Assembly: GCA_004123355.1 (NCBI GenBank)
Contig: SCHM01000002.1
Span: forward strand, 10,017,569 to 10,081,568
DNA from: Amphirosellinia nigrospora
Taxonomy: Eukaryota > Ascomycota > Sordariomycetes > Xylariales > Xylariaceae
Direction: 5' to 3'
Length of the DNA: 64,000 nucleotides
The notes under the pieces were generated by a model that had not been told where the DNA came from, did not search any database, and saw only the letters and a program-made list of their open reading frames with translations. The translations under genes were made by a program, and so were the position numbers. Positions 35,601-50,468 of the stretch are shown here, one piece after another; the stretch's first letter is position 1, and the number at the start of each line of letters is the position of its first letter.

Positions 35601-37144
35601 CATCGGGATCAGAAACAGGGTTTAGTTCTAACAGTATTCCCACAACCACCGGAAGCAGCACTCTTTTGAGTATTCCACCTTTCGTTTCGGCTAATTCGAC
35701 GGCACTCTCAGCGCCGAGTAGCACGGCACCATTAGGGTCAGAAACGGGATCTGTTTCTGGCAGTATCTTCACACCCACCGCAAGTAGCCCGTCTTCGCTC
35801 TCGTCAGGGTTCGTGTCGGCGAATACTAGTTCACTTTCAGCCTCGAGCGGATCAGCTTTCGAAACCAATTCAGGGTTTGGTATTGGTTCTTCAGTCATCC
35901 CGAGCCAGACGTTTACTTCTAGCCCATCTTCTCTCATGAACGTGACAAGCGCCACTTCCCTCCCATCTGTTAGCATCACTAGTCAAGAAACAATCACCAA
36001 CCCAGGTTCAATGTCAGAGTCTTTATCCACGATGAGCAATGGTTCACCATCTCTTCCAACACCTGGTGTTCCATCTTCGGGGCCTATACTGACTTCGATG
36101 AATACTGGCGCGGCGACAGCTAGCAGCCAGGGAAGTATCTCATCTGTAGGGGCTGGAACAAGCTCAGCTATTAGTTCTAACCCGGGTTCAGGGACACCGG
36201 GAAGCTCTGTGACAGGTTCCACGGTGATACCCTCCACAGGCATACCTAGCACCAACGTCACACCCTCAGCTTTATCAACATCGGGATTGTTCCCACCGTC
36301 TAATTCTTCAGGGCCCGCAGGACCTACCACCCCCGCCCCCAACTCGTCACCCGGGTCCTTAACAGTTACACAGCCTTCTTCGGCGCCGACTATCGGCAGC
36401 ATGACTTCAAATGGTGCCACTTCCGAGGCGGATAGCACCATCTTCATTTGGGAAACGACGTGCAGTGAGAGCACAATCACGCAATCTGGCACCGTCACCG
36501 TTGTCACATTCTCGCCGGTTCCGCCAACAACCCAATCATCAATCGACACGACTTGTAGTGAGACAACTCTCACGGAGTCGGGATGACAACTGTTATCACA
36601 CTGTCACCGACGCCCTCTTCGTCGATAGATACGACTTGTAGTGAGACGACCGTAACTGAGTCGGGCACGACTATGACCCTCACGTTTGGGCCTAGCGCGT
36701 CGCCCATCTCATCCATCCAGAGTCAAAGTGGAATCGCACCAGGTAAGTTCCTACCCGTGAATGTGTTCGCAGCGCAACACCACGCATCATGCTAACGTGT
36801 AAGTAGTCAACTCCACATTAGCCGGTGCCACGGGGTTGCCCAGCACATTCATTACCTCGACCACGACGCCAATTTCGGGCCAGTTTCTGAACAGTACCGG
36901 ATTAACCAGCATGGCCCAGTCAGTCCCTGGTTCCAGCATACCGTTTGCTACTCGCATTCCGATTGTTCAAGAGGACCAAAACCATCAGAACAATCCAAGC
37001 GATGAACCGACGGCAAACAACCATGACCGTCGAGAGGTGAGGGATGAGCTTCCAGAGCCATCCAAGGTCACTGCAGGCCTGAAGCCCGGTCTGCGAAAAT
37101 GGCAACAGTTTGCCCGTCATTTGGTTGCCGGTCCCGACTGGTGA
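29674..37144 (+). CDS. Giant Ser/Thr-rich mucin-like secreted protein
   Basis: ATG 29674 starts a signal peptide (STLAAGLVSVSILLISLPS, cleavage near IFALP), then a short acidic segment and AYITITYGGYGPPPPP. About 2,300 residues of Ser, Thr, Gly, Pro and Asn follow, with many N-x-S/T sites. A degenerate unit recurs, marked by [LF]P[FLIM][ST]N[AS][ST] (LPFTNAT, TPFPISNAT, APFPLTNSS, SFPMSNSS, TPFPITNST and others). Near the end, TCSETT-type Cys motifs occur three times. Introns: 30032-30092, one from 30416 to about 30600-30620, and 36743-36806. The tail (QNNPSDEP, LKPGLRKWQQF, AGPDW) is polar and shows no hydrophobic GPI signal. It is probably an O-glycosylated wall or matrix protein or adhesin. 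About a dozen one-base frame breaks occur, several in C or T runs. Confidence 0.85.
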
Positions 37145-41250
<4,106 letters not shown>

Positions 41251-42812
41251 GAGCGAGGATATAGATGGATAATGCGGATTGTTAGCATACACAGCGGTAG
41301 CTCCACCCTCGATACCCATGATCGTTAGAATCTATATAGACGAGAACCTAGAAAGGCCTTGCAATAGATTTCCGTTCAAGCATGCAATCAGTACCTTACC
41401 GCTTAGACTGTCGGGGCGGTGACGCCCAGGTGCCACTGAGAGCGGGGAATGAGCCACCAGAGTCGGGTTTACATAACGAGGCGTAGGATCATACATATAG
41501 GCGCTTAGAGAATTAAAATAGACTTTAGTTACAGCTCTATCATCCCCGTCGAGGCCAACAGGGACTAAAACGAATCACGATGGGATGAATCACTAAAAGT
41601 TATCAAAGGCTCGTGACTGTTTCGGACCTGTTCATCGGGTCTTTTCAACGTGCAGGTGCCGTGGGTGTGGATCACTACTCATCAGAGCAGGCTTACCATT
41701 GGAGGTCTCAGTCCCAAGTCTCAAGACGCTAAAGCATGGAAGATCTGCTTTTTATGTTGGTGTTTCAAGATGGATGGTTTTGGGAGGTATATAGCCATGT
41801 TTCCATTTTTACCCTTGCACTGTTGAGCAATTCCTGCGTTGTGTTGTTCAAGACAGGTGTCGATGCCTAACTCAGGCTAGATATATGCACTGCACGCAAC
41901 GTAGTGTCAAGTTCCTCTGGGCATTTTACCCAACCGAGAATTAGCATAGGTAAGGTAGGTAGGCATAAAGACGGTGAGAAATAAAAATGGAAATGGAATA
42001 GAAATGGCTACCTCGCACGGCATCATTTAATAGTTCCTCCATACTGCATAGGTAGAATCGGAGGTAATGAACTGGTACCTCTAGACCCTATGACGATATA
42101 TTCCATTCCATTATTGCTATTAAGTTTGTACCTAATCTAGGGCAAAAGACGGGACGACACGTCTGATCCTTGATTGAATTGGACCCCGCGTTTCTTCTTG
42201 AGATGAGATGCAGGTGGTACGACGATGCCAGACATCTTAACAGTGCGGGTTGAGCCGAAGCCATAGCTCTGAGCCAATCAAATTAGCTGTGGCAGCGATC
42301 AGGCCTCCATCAATGTGGCAAACATCCCTATATACCGCAGAGAGTGTTGAACATTATATATATACACTGTACGAAACGTCCCTTTAGAGGCATATGTACA
42401 TGTGGTATGTATGCACTGTACAGACTTTCACATCGAAGCTGTCGAATCACAGCCGGCTGCGTAGCTGGCCCACACCTCCAACCGCCGACAATGCTGCTGC
42501 ATCGGTACGTACCCTTAGTATGCTTTTTGCTGTATTTTTAGGTACCCTAGGTACCTGACCTGCCTTCTGTGCTGTCCATTCTCGTGGAGGTACATGCACC
42601 CACGAGTTGCGCCATCTCTTCTTCAACTTCCTACTTCTATTGTCGACGATCTGCTACAAGCAGCGAAACCTCTATTACGACATCCATCCCATCGACGGAC
42701 AAACCGGCAACCACGTGGAGCGAACCTCGGCCATCAACGTCTCCCCATTAAACTCATTAAGTTCAAACCTTAAAGAGCTGTCAAAGCCCGATTGGGCTGC
42801 AAGCTGCGCGAC
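41251..42812. other. Intergenic region, no gene seen
   Basis: No domain-bearing frame. A near-palindrome of the AGGTACC type (TAGGTACCCTAGGTACCT) lies at about 42540. Sequence from about 42600 is open in two frames and may be 5' leader of the next gene. Confidence 0.45.
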
Positions 42813-45489
42813 TATGGGTTCCAAGGATCCAGCCAGCTCTGCTGCACCCAGCGATCTCACCAATACCGCGATGACCGCCCGCGAGAGCGCCGGAGCAAGA
42901 GCGAGCGTTCCAAGTCCGAGAAGGATAAAGACTCCAAGGATGTCCACCGCCACAGATCACACCGGTCGTCCAAGTCCAAGACGCCTATCGATGCCGAATC
43001 GTCCACCTCCTCCGCCTACCCTCGCCGACACCGCACCAGAGAAGAGAAGGAGCGGGATCGGGACCGGGAAAGGAAAGAGAAGGCTTCTTCGATGAGTGAT
43101 CTTGTGCCCGAGCTCGCCAGAAGTTCCATCGCCGGCAGCAGGGTCAGCCTCCCGTACCCCAGTTTTAGCAAGGCGCACAGCAAGGAAGCCGTTCATAGCC
43201 GTGATGACTTAGGTGCCTCGGGCCATCAAGCCGAACTATTGACCCCCGATCCGACAGATCTCGGCTCAGAAGATAGGCGGCGATCCAAATCCACCGACGG
43301 TTCGAAGGAAAGGCAAACATCTTCACGCAAAGATGATCGCCCGCCCAGCCCGCCTGAAACGGATTTGTCCAGTGAGAAGAAACGACGTAGCAAGACGTCC
43401 GGCTCGAAGCTCCGACCTGATGGTTTGGAACGGTCTGGATCTAGGGCGTCAGGCATCTCTCGAACCAGCTCACGCCACGAAGATAAATCGAAACTATCCA
43501 CAAGGTCCAAGACATCAAGCCAAGCAACCTATGTCCAGTCAACACCAAAGTCACCGCCAGGCGTGCAAATAATGGACGAAATCACTTCCAGTTTGAGTGA
43601 TGGCAACAAGACCGCGGGGGCCCAGTCATCTACAACCTCGGTTGCCCCCAAAAGATCGGTCTCCACAAAGTCGTCGAGAATGCCTAGTTTAGAGGCTGAC
43701 GACTCACCTGAATCCGTGCAGGACTCTTCGCCCAAGACGCCCACCGCCACAACCCAATTCCCACCACCGCCAGTCTTCTCGCATGAAAATAAGAGCTCCG
43801 GCTCGAGATTTACCTACTCAAAAAGTCGCCCTACACCTATTGCAACTCCGGCAACAGACTTTGGTCCACCTCCACCCCCTCCGCCGCCGCCTTTAGATAT
43901 CCAGGAGGTACCCAGGGTCGACTATTTATTACAACATGGCGGCCTCCATAATGCCGTATCTAAGCATTTTCTATCCATCTTGCCCCGGCAGAATGGAACT
44001 CAGCCTTCAGACCCACAGACATTATTTGCACCATTCTTCAACCTCCTCAACCAGTATCAGACTGTCCTCCAGAAGCAAGGTTCAATTGCAGTAGCCACGG
44101 GGCATAGGTCAGTTGCACGGAGGCTGCTCGACCGACTTGAAGACGTCTTTTCGCGAGACCTGCCGGAACAGGGATGCATATGCATCATGTGTGAACAAAC
44201 ACCCGAAGAACATCAGGGGCTAGGATGGGGGGAGGTACTCGAGCGAGTAGGTGGCAGGGTAGAGATGCCTTCCTGGCCGCCCTTTGATCTATCCAGTGTA
44301 GTTGCAACCGCTATCGAAAGCACGGCAGAATTACCTCCACGGCCCGCTTCGCCAGTTAAGCTGGACCCAGATATCGCCGAAGAATTTCGGGACCACTATT
44401 TACGACAAACCAAGAAGGTCAGGTCGTCGGTAGATAAGTGGATGAATAGCTGTGCGGAAACGCCTGCGCCGCCCCCATCCGAGGTAGATGATGAGACACT
44501 GGCTTTCGCCATCCTTACAAGCATAGATCAGGAAGAACGACCATACTTTAACGCTTTGATTTCTGGTGCAAAGGAAATACAACCCACCTTGCGAGCACCT
44601 ACTCCGATGCGAAAGTCCCGATCAGATTTCCTAGTCAAAACAGGACTTCAGCTCCAGCGACTGTACCGTTTATCGCAGGCACCACGGGATGCGGAAACTG
44701 CCGTATACCTCGTGAAGAACCCTTTCCATCACGACCTCTTAGCTACCATGATCGATATCAGCCCACAGGAATGGGAGATCTTGATATCAGGTCGATTCGA
44801 TGGGTTCCTTTGGTCAGGGGCCGATGCTGACGAAGGAACTACGCCTACGATGGAAAATCCCTTGTCACGAGGTGCTACTCCTGCGAATGGTTTTTCCCAC
44901 CACCACCAACACGCCCACCGCCTTTTCCTCCCGCTGGGGGATGCGACAAACATCAGGCTTCGGTCCATCCCGGAGCACGACCCCTTATTCGGGTATATAT
45001 TCGCGCGGCACTACACCAGCCTCCTTTGTATCTCTCTCATCGTCAGCAACGACTGGCCAGAACCGACAGCCAGTATCATATGACGAGGAAGTTGAAATGG
45101 CCATTTTGGCCGAAGTAGAGCGGGAAATTTACCAGGGCATGGAGGCGCTTGAGGATGCCTTCGAGAAATTGCATGAGCATGCTGAAGTGGTACGGAATGC
45201 GCTACGCCAACGGAACAATGGCCTCCTCATGAGCCAGCAGCACCGTCGCGCCTCGCGCATCGATGTTTTACCACAGCACTCTGGAAGCTCTTTCGGTTAC
45301 GAGAGGCCACCTTGGGCCACAGGCGACGAGGACGGGGTTACGAGCGAGAGTGACTGGGGTGGCGACGACTATGACCTTGCCCCCGAGGACTCGGCCAGTA
45401 ACATTTCCAGTTCACGGCACAGAAGACCAAAGCGAAGGCACGAGCGACGAACGCCAGCGCCTATTGAAGAAGACGATGAGGAGAATTAA
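42813..45489 (+). CDS. Large Ser/Arg-rich protein of unknown function
   Basis: The start chosen at 42813 (MGSKDPASSAAPSD) joins, after one missing base near 42862, to HQYRDDRPRERRSKSERSKS. The N-terminal ~300 residues are disordered and rich in Ser, Arg, Lys and Asp, with a poly-proline run (FGPPPPPPPPPLD). An ordered central part follows from about 43900: VDYLLQHGGLHNAVSKHFLS, a Cys segment QGCICIMCEQTPEEHQGLGW, WPPFDLSSVV and YLVKNPFHHDLLATMIDIS. The C-terminus has a predicted coiled coil (AILAEVEREIYQGMEALEDA) and an acidic/basic tail ending at 45489. A second shift near 44920 joins the two long frames. The CxxC segment hints at metal or DNA binding, but I recognise no named domain. Gene reality is well supported by length and ordered core; function is not. 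Confidence 0.82.
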
Positions 45490-46340
45490 TGTGGGCTTGC
45501 TTGGTTCTAAAACCGCGCCTCAGTTAACGGGCTTTGATTGGGAAATATACGTGCTATGAACATGCTATCGTAATTAGAGACGAATGAACGAATATTCTTA
45601 CGGGGCGACGATTTCGAGAATGAGCGAGAACGAGAACGACAGATTTCCTCTTTCCAGATACCACGGCATGGCAAGTATATTTGGTGTGTTTTGCTTTCCG
45701 GTTAGCTTTTCCGCATCCTACGTTCGGGAAGTGCGGCACGAACATAGGAACGATGTTCCAGAAAACTTTAGGTAGTCGCCCTGGTTGGGTTAGCCAGCCA
45801 ACCAACCGGGTCATTGTGATCAGGCATATTTGGAGATTCATGTCACATCTCTATTTGGGTGGTTGATAGGTTGCAGTACTACTTACCCAGGACACTTCGT
45901 CATTGGAGGGCGGTGGGAAAAGGAAAAATGTTCTATCTCTCCAGGTCGGACTTGAGCTTGAATTAGTCAGGTACATCTTATTTCCCTTCGGTGCTTTGGC
46001 CGATGCATAGTTATGGAGTTTGTGGGGATGTAATGAATGAATATCTGCGCTTCTATTTCGTGTGGAAGTCCATTGTGCTCACTTGTTGTGGATGTTTATT
46101 GTAGCTGTATTTCGTATTGGCTCGTAGTCCCTGAGTGCCACCCGCAATCTTATAGACCTAATTAATCAAGACAAATCAGACGACATCTAACTCGACTATG
46201 CTCGGGATATTAAATGATATAATTAAAGAAGAAGATTGGGAGTCTTCACACGTTCACCAGCTCATATGATATATAGCGAGTGTGGTCAACAAGCTATCAA
46301 TTCTCCTTGGTGATAACCTAACTACCTAACTCTTCAAGCC
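45490..46340. other. Intergenic region, no gene seen
   Basis: Only short frames; no repeat or RNA gene recognised. Confidence 0.5.
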
Positions 46341-46795
46341 TCATCCTAGCGATTGATCCTCCCATGCCGACGCCAGCGCCGGCATTCGTATGCCGCTTTG
46401 AAGTGCGACAGTTATTTGGATATCACCGTCAGCATAGGAACAAACACCTACGACAACGAAATCCACCATCGCAAATCTCGTCATAAAAGCTGGGTCGTCA
46501 CTCATTATGAACAAGACACATTTCGCAGTCCCCGGCGGTGTGCGGGCGAGGTAGATTCTTTGAAAAAATGCGCCGATATCGTCTATATAGTCGTTCGATG
46601 ATGTCCAGGGGGTAGCGCTCACGCGGATCTTGTCAGCGGCGGAGGCGAGGGCCGCTCGTCGCGCTTTATGTTCAGAAATTTCGCGGCCAGGGCAATCACC
46701 TTCGCCCTTTCTGACGCGGGCTGTTCGGCTACCTCGCGACCTATTCCTGAGCCTGCGCCCTTCACTATCACTGTCTCGCCGTCGAGGCGTCCCAT
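46341..46795 (-). pseudogene. Short-chain dehydrogenase remnant, catalytic middle deleted
   Basis: ATG 46795 gives MGRLDGETVIVKGAGSGIGR, the N-terminal strand and cofactor motif of a classical SDR (normally TGxxxGIG; here the Thr is Lys), followed by EVAEQ and AKVIAL. After about 40 residues the sequence jumps, with a change of frame, to C-terminal SDR sequence: KIRVSATPW (family: IRVNAVAPG), DIGAFFQRIYLARTPPG, and KCVLFIMSDDPAFMT (family: VLFLASDDASFVTG). The central part with the catalytic Ser and YxxxK, about 130 residues, is absent. This cannot be repaired by one base, so it is a true internally deleted pseudogene. No intact paralogue lies in the window. Confidence 0.75.
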
Positions 46796-49790
46796 TCTTG
46801 AATGGGTTTTATGTTGCTTATGTAAAAATATATTGACAGAGTAGAAGCGACGTCTTTAATACTCCTTCTATGTGAACGGTATATATAAGCTCGCTACGAA
46901 CAACCTATTACTTGAATCCTAGCTGCTTTTCGAAGTACGAAGACTGCAAAGGTTGCAAATGGTCTCAAGAACACAGCTTTATATTTGCACCATCTAAACT
47001 GACCACCTCTACATAACTTGTTTGTGTTCATAGTTGACGTTGCCCAAGGACGGTTTAGGGAAATTCCTTATCCCAAATTTTCCTTGCGCGTCTAGCCTAA
47101 CATAAGAGGCACATACAATAAATGTTCATAGTTGAGAATAAAGACTTCGTATTGTTGAGTCGTAAAGGTAAGGGAAAGCAAGATTAGGGTAAACAAAACG
47201 TGCGAATTCATATACTTAAGTACATTAATGTGTTCAACGGCGAATAAAAAACGAGGAGGTCGAAAGTTTACGCGGCGCCGTTAAGTCACGATGCCATTAC
47301 TAGTAAGACGTCGTTACGGTGCAATACTAGGTATTCTTGGGGCCTTCCTGTAATTGGACTATGGGTTTGGAAGCATACCTGGTACGAAGTCAGGCTCTAG
47401 GAGGAATTATTAGCATTAACTCTAGGCGACACGCGTTGTGAAAATACGAAACTTATGTACGTCGATGAATTAGATAGTGGTAGCTACCTAGTAGTATCAA
47501 GATATAACGACGGCGTCTTGTTATGGACCCATTCAACAGACACATGATGCCGTGTTGCGACGGGAGGCAAAGTTGTTATACTGGTAGTAGCTCGCGAGAG
47601 TTAAGTCTCCCAAAGCAAAGCCCGACGGTGTGCTTTCTAGTTAGTCCGAAAGCATCTACACTAATGTCCTAGGTGACCAAGTCGCACGAACCGATGGTCG
47701 CAATATCTGGCTGCATATCGCAACTCTGCTGACAACACTTCCTGCAACCCTTGTTGTCTAATGTGACGAGCAGCCAAGCGCCGCAGTAGACACAGCACCT
47801 AAGAACAAGGCTAGAGAGTACCGGATTTAGGCCCGTACATGACTCGCCTTTGATTCCTGTTTAACTCAGGTCGGTAGCATGTTTCCAGACTAAGTGATTT
47901 CAAGAAGTAGGTATGTAGCAGCAACCTGGGCAGCAACGTAACCATATCTGCGGCGCAGATAGATAGGAACAGTCGCAGAGATGAAGGCGGCCGCTCATGG
48001 CAGCTGAGATAAAATTGCTTGTACGTCATTGTACCGTCGGCTTAGTAGTTATCCGCAGCAGCTTTCACGAAGGTTTACCCGAATGCGGCGCATACGCTAA
48101 CGAAGCGCAGCACGGGTAACAATTACTTACTTACCTAGCCGGCATCTTGAGGCGCTATTGACCAGACCCATGAAATGGTAACATCTGCCGGTAGTGTAGA
48201 TCAGCGGGTACTAGGCACGGCTCTGGCGCGGATCCTGATCAGCGATGCAGGGGAATGTGGAGTTATTCAGCAAACGTCGGGACGCCGCCACGAACTACAT
48301 AAATTATCTATATATGTGCGAGTATCAGTCTCATGTCTTCGTAATCCAATCCAAGAAGATAGATCCAGAGATAATTATTTAGACATGTGAGATGCTACAC
48401 GTACCTTTGTAGGTAGATACGTAGTCCCGAAAGAAGATCTAGAGTAGTCACCAGATAGGCCCAAGGAGGTTGAGATAGTAGGGCTGGGGTTGAGGCTTTT
48501 TGGTGGGATCTGCCTGAAGTGGTTAAAGGCCTCATTAGAGAAAGTCCGCGCTCCATCAGTCTATTGGATGCCCGATTCCGAAGTCTATAGTAGTGTGCTA
48601 AACTAGTAACTTTGTTCACCAGGCTAGCCTCCTTGAGGAGTATAGCATGCCAGGGTAAAAACTGTCATCCGTCAGATAGGGACAATCCCCCATCATAACC
48701 CATATTGTAGGTTTCACGACATGGTATGGGTCAGCTACTGCACGCGGACGACAGTAGATCACACGAGTGTTTGATTGGATCCTCAAATTAAAATGCTTGT
48801 TCTACTCCTCATTGGCTGCTTACCTATTCCACTTTGAGCTCGACTATAACGTTGGGAGCATGGTGTACCATACTAGTATCTTGCAGGGTCCAGACATGTT
48901 CGCGCCACTATATAGTAGTATAGAAGTGCTAACTATATCAAGTCTTGAATTCGGCTATTGGGGGTCTGGCAGAGAACTCTGCTATTGGCGGCTTTAGTAT
49001 CAGGTACAGACAGCTTAGGCAAGATTAGCAGACTCGATCAATTGTGGTTTTATTTGGTCTCCCTCAAGCATAGTAATAATTCGGTAATTTTGACAGAACA
49101 GTTATCTATGATGGTGTGTAAGCTAATGTGCTACGTCCCTTCAGCCCAACTACTTTGAACGACTCATTCCTCTTGATAAGAGCTCGGGTTTCTCGCACTT
49201 AGCTCTATCACTTCGGACATATGACCGGCTCAGCTGTGATCCGAGTCGATCGTATGCCAAGATAGGTAGTGTAGACAAGTATGACGGAGAACAGGGCTAT
49301 AGAAGACCCTAACTAACAGGGTTGATTTCCCGAACCCCGTCTAACTAGTTCACATTGCGGCCCGTACCTGGGGCGAGCCTGGGTAGTTAGCATAGAGTCC
49401 ATTTTGAGGCTACGGCAAATCAACCGACTATTGCATTGAAGACTGGACTAAGATGGTCCATTCATCCCAAAGTAGCCTCGTCACATTCGAGGATGCTTTT
49501 CGTCTCAAGCTGAACATGTCTTGGCAGGCACTTCGAGAGGATCTGCATTATTTGTGGTCTTCACCTAGTATGCGAATATGATGATGTGACCAAGCAAGAG
49601 GAAGAACATTGTAGGCGTCCTGATGAATATAAAGACGCAGCAACCCTCACCTCAACCAGAGTTCTTTTCATCATCACCATCAACAACAGTATTCAACAGC
49701 CTCCAAGCATTCCTACCATCTTTAACTACCTCGACTTCACACTCTTTAGACACATCTCCTTTCTTAACCCAGCCCACTCAATCTATCAAG
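46796..49790. other. Long gene-free region
   Basis: About 3 kb with only short frames and no recognisable domain, tRNA or repeat. AGGTA-type words occur (for example near 48405). CT- and CA-rich sequence from about 49640 leads into the next gene. Confidence 0.5.
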
Positions 49791-50468
49791 ATGCTTTCTC
49801 CAAGATCTTCGCTGCCGGCGCCGTCATGGCTGCCTCTGCCATGGCCGCTCTCACCCCATCCCAAATTGCCGACGGCCTCAAGACGACACCGTTCAGTCCC
49901 AGAGACTCCAGGGCCCGGCTCAGAGCATCACTATCATTAACGCTCCTCTCATCGTCATCGGACAGGGTCCCTTCCCCCCAATCATCCAGGGATTCACTGA
50001 GATTGTCACCACTGCTACCACGCTCATCGGCCAGTTTGACGGCACCGCTCCTATTACCAAGACGGCCGATGCCACCCTGGTATTCGACGCTTTCCGTGCC
50101 GTAAGTGTGACCCAGTCATTGCCTTGGACCTGGATACTAATAGGTGATACAGTTTGTTCGCGTCCACCAGGAGCTGCTCAACATCCTGATCGGCAAGGCT
50201 GGTATCCTGGCCAAGGTTCCCGTCATCGGGCCCCCAGTCGCCGCCGTCCTCCGCAGTGTCGAGGGCGTTGTTGACGTAAGTACAATAATTCATCCACGAG
50301 CCAGCCCGGCATGGCAACAAAAACAAAAACTGACTGCTAGTGAAGACTATTGCCATCACCTTGATCGACCTCGTCGAGTCTCGCGCGACCGACCTCCAGA
50401 GCGAGGCCAACAACCTCGGTAGCACTCTCGACCTTGCCATCCAGAGCTACTCAAGCCCCAACCTGTAG
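49791..50468 (+). CDS. Small UVI-1-like secreted protein
   Basis: After repair of two one-base losses (near 49800 and 49887) the product reads ML.KIFAAGAVMAASAMA, a signal-like hydrophobic start, then ALTPSQIADGLKT, AQSITIINAPLIVIGQGPFP and FTEIVTTATTLIGQFDGTAP. Introns: 50101-50152 (GTAAGT..ACAG) and 50279-50345 (GTAAGT..GAAG). The last exon reads TIAITLIDLVESRATDLQSE and ends at 50468. The Asn-Ala-Pro-Leu..Gly-Gln-Gly-Pro-Phe-Pro pattern recalls the fungal UVI-1 family, described as UV-induced in a plant pathogen and of unknown biochemical role. About 190 residues, largely helical, amphipathic, no cysteines seen. The family assignment is from memory of the pattern and moderate. Confidence 0.75.

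Noticed and set aside
34981-35979. 332-codon open frame on the minus strand inside the mucin-like gene, and similar ones at 33441-34034, 35983-36573 and 30491-31150
   Set aside because: The reverse complement of Ser/Thr/Gly/Pro-rich codons avoids stops; the products are Val/Glu/Pro-rich with no domain, and the plus strand has the signal peptide, introns and repeat signature.
48767-48997. 76-codon frame with an aromatic/hydrophobic start
   Set aside because: No conserved motif, AT-rich desert context, no supporting intron or leader.
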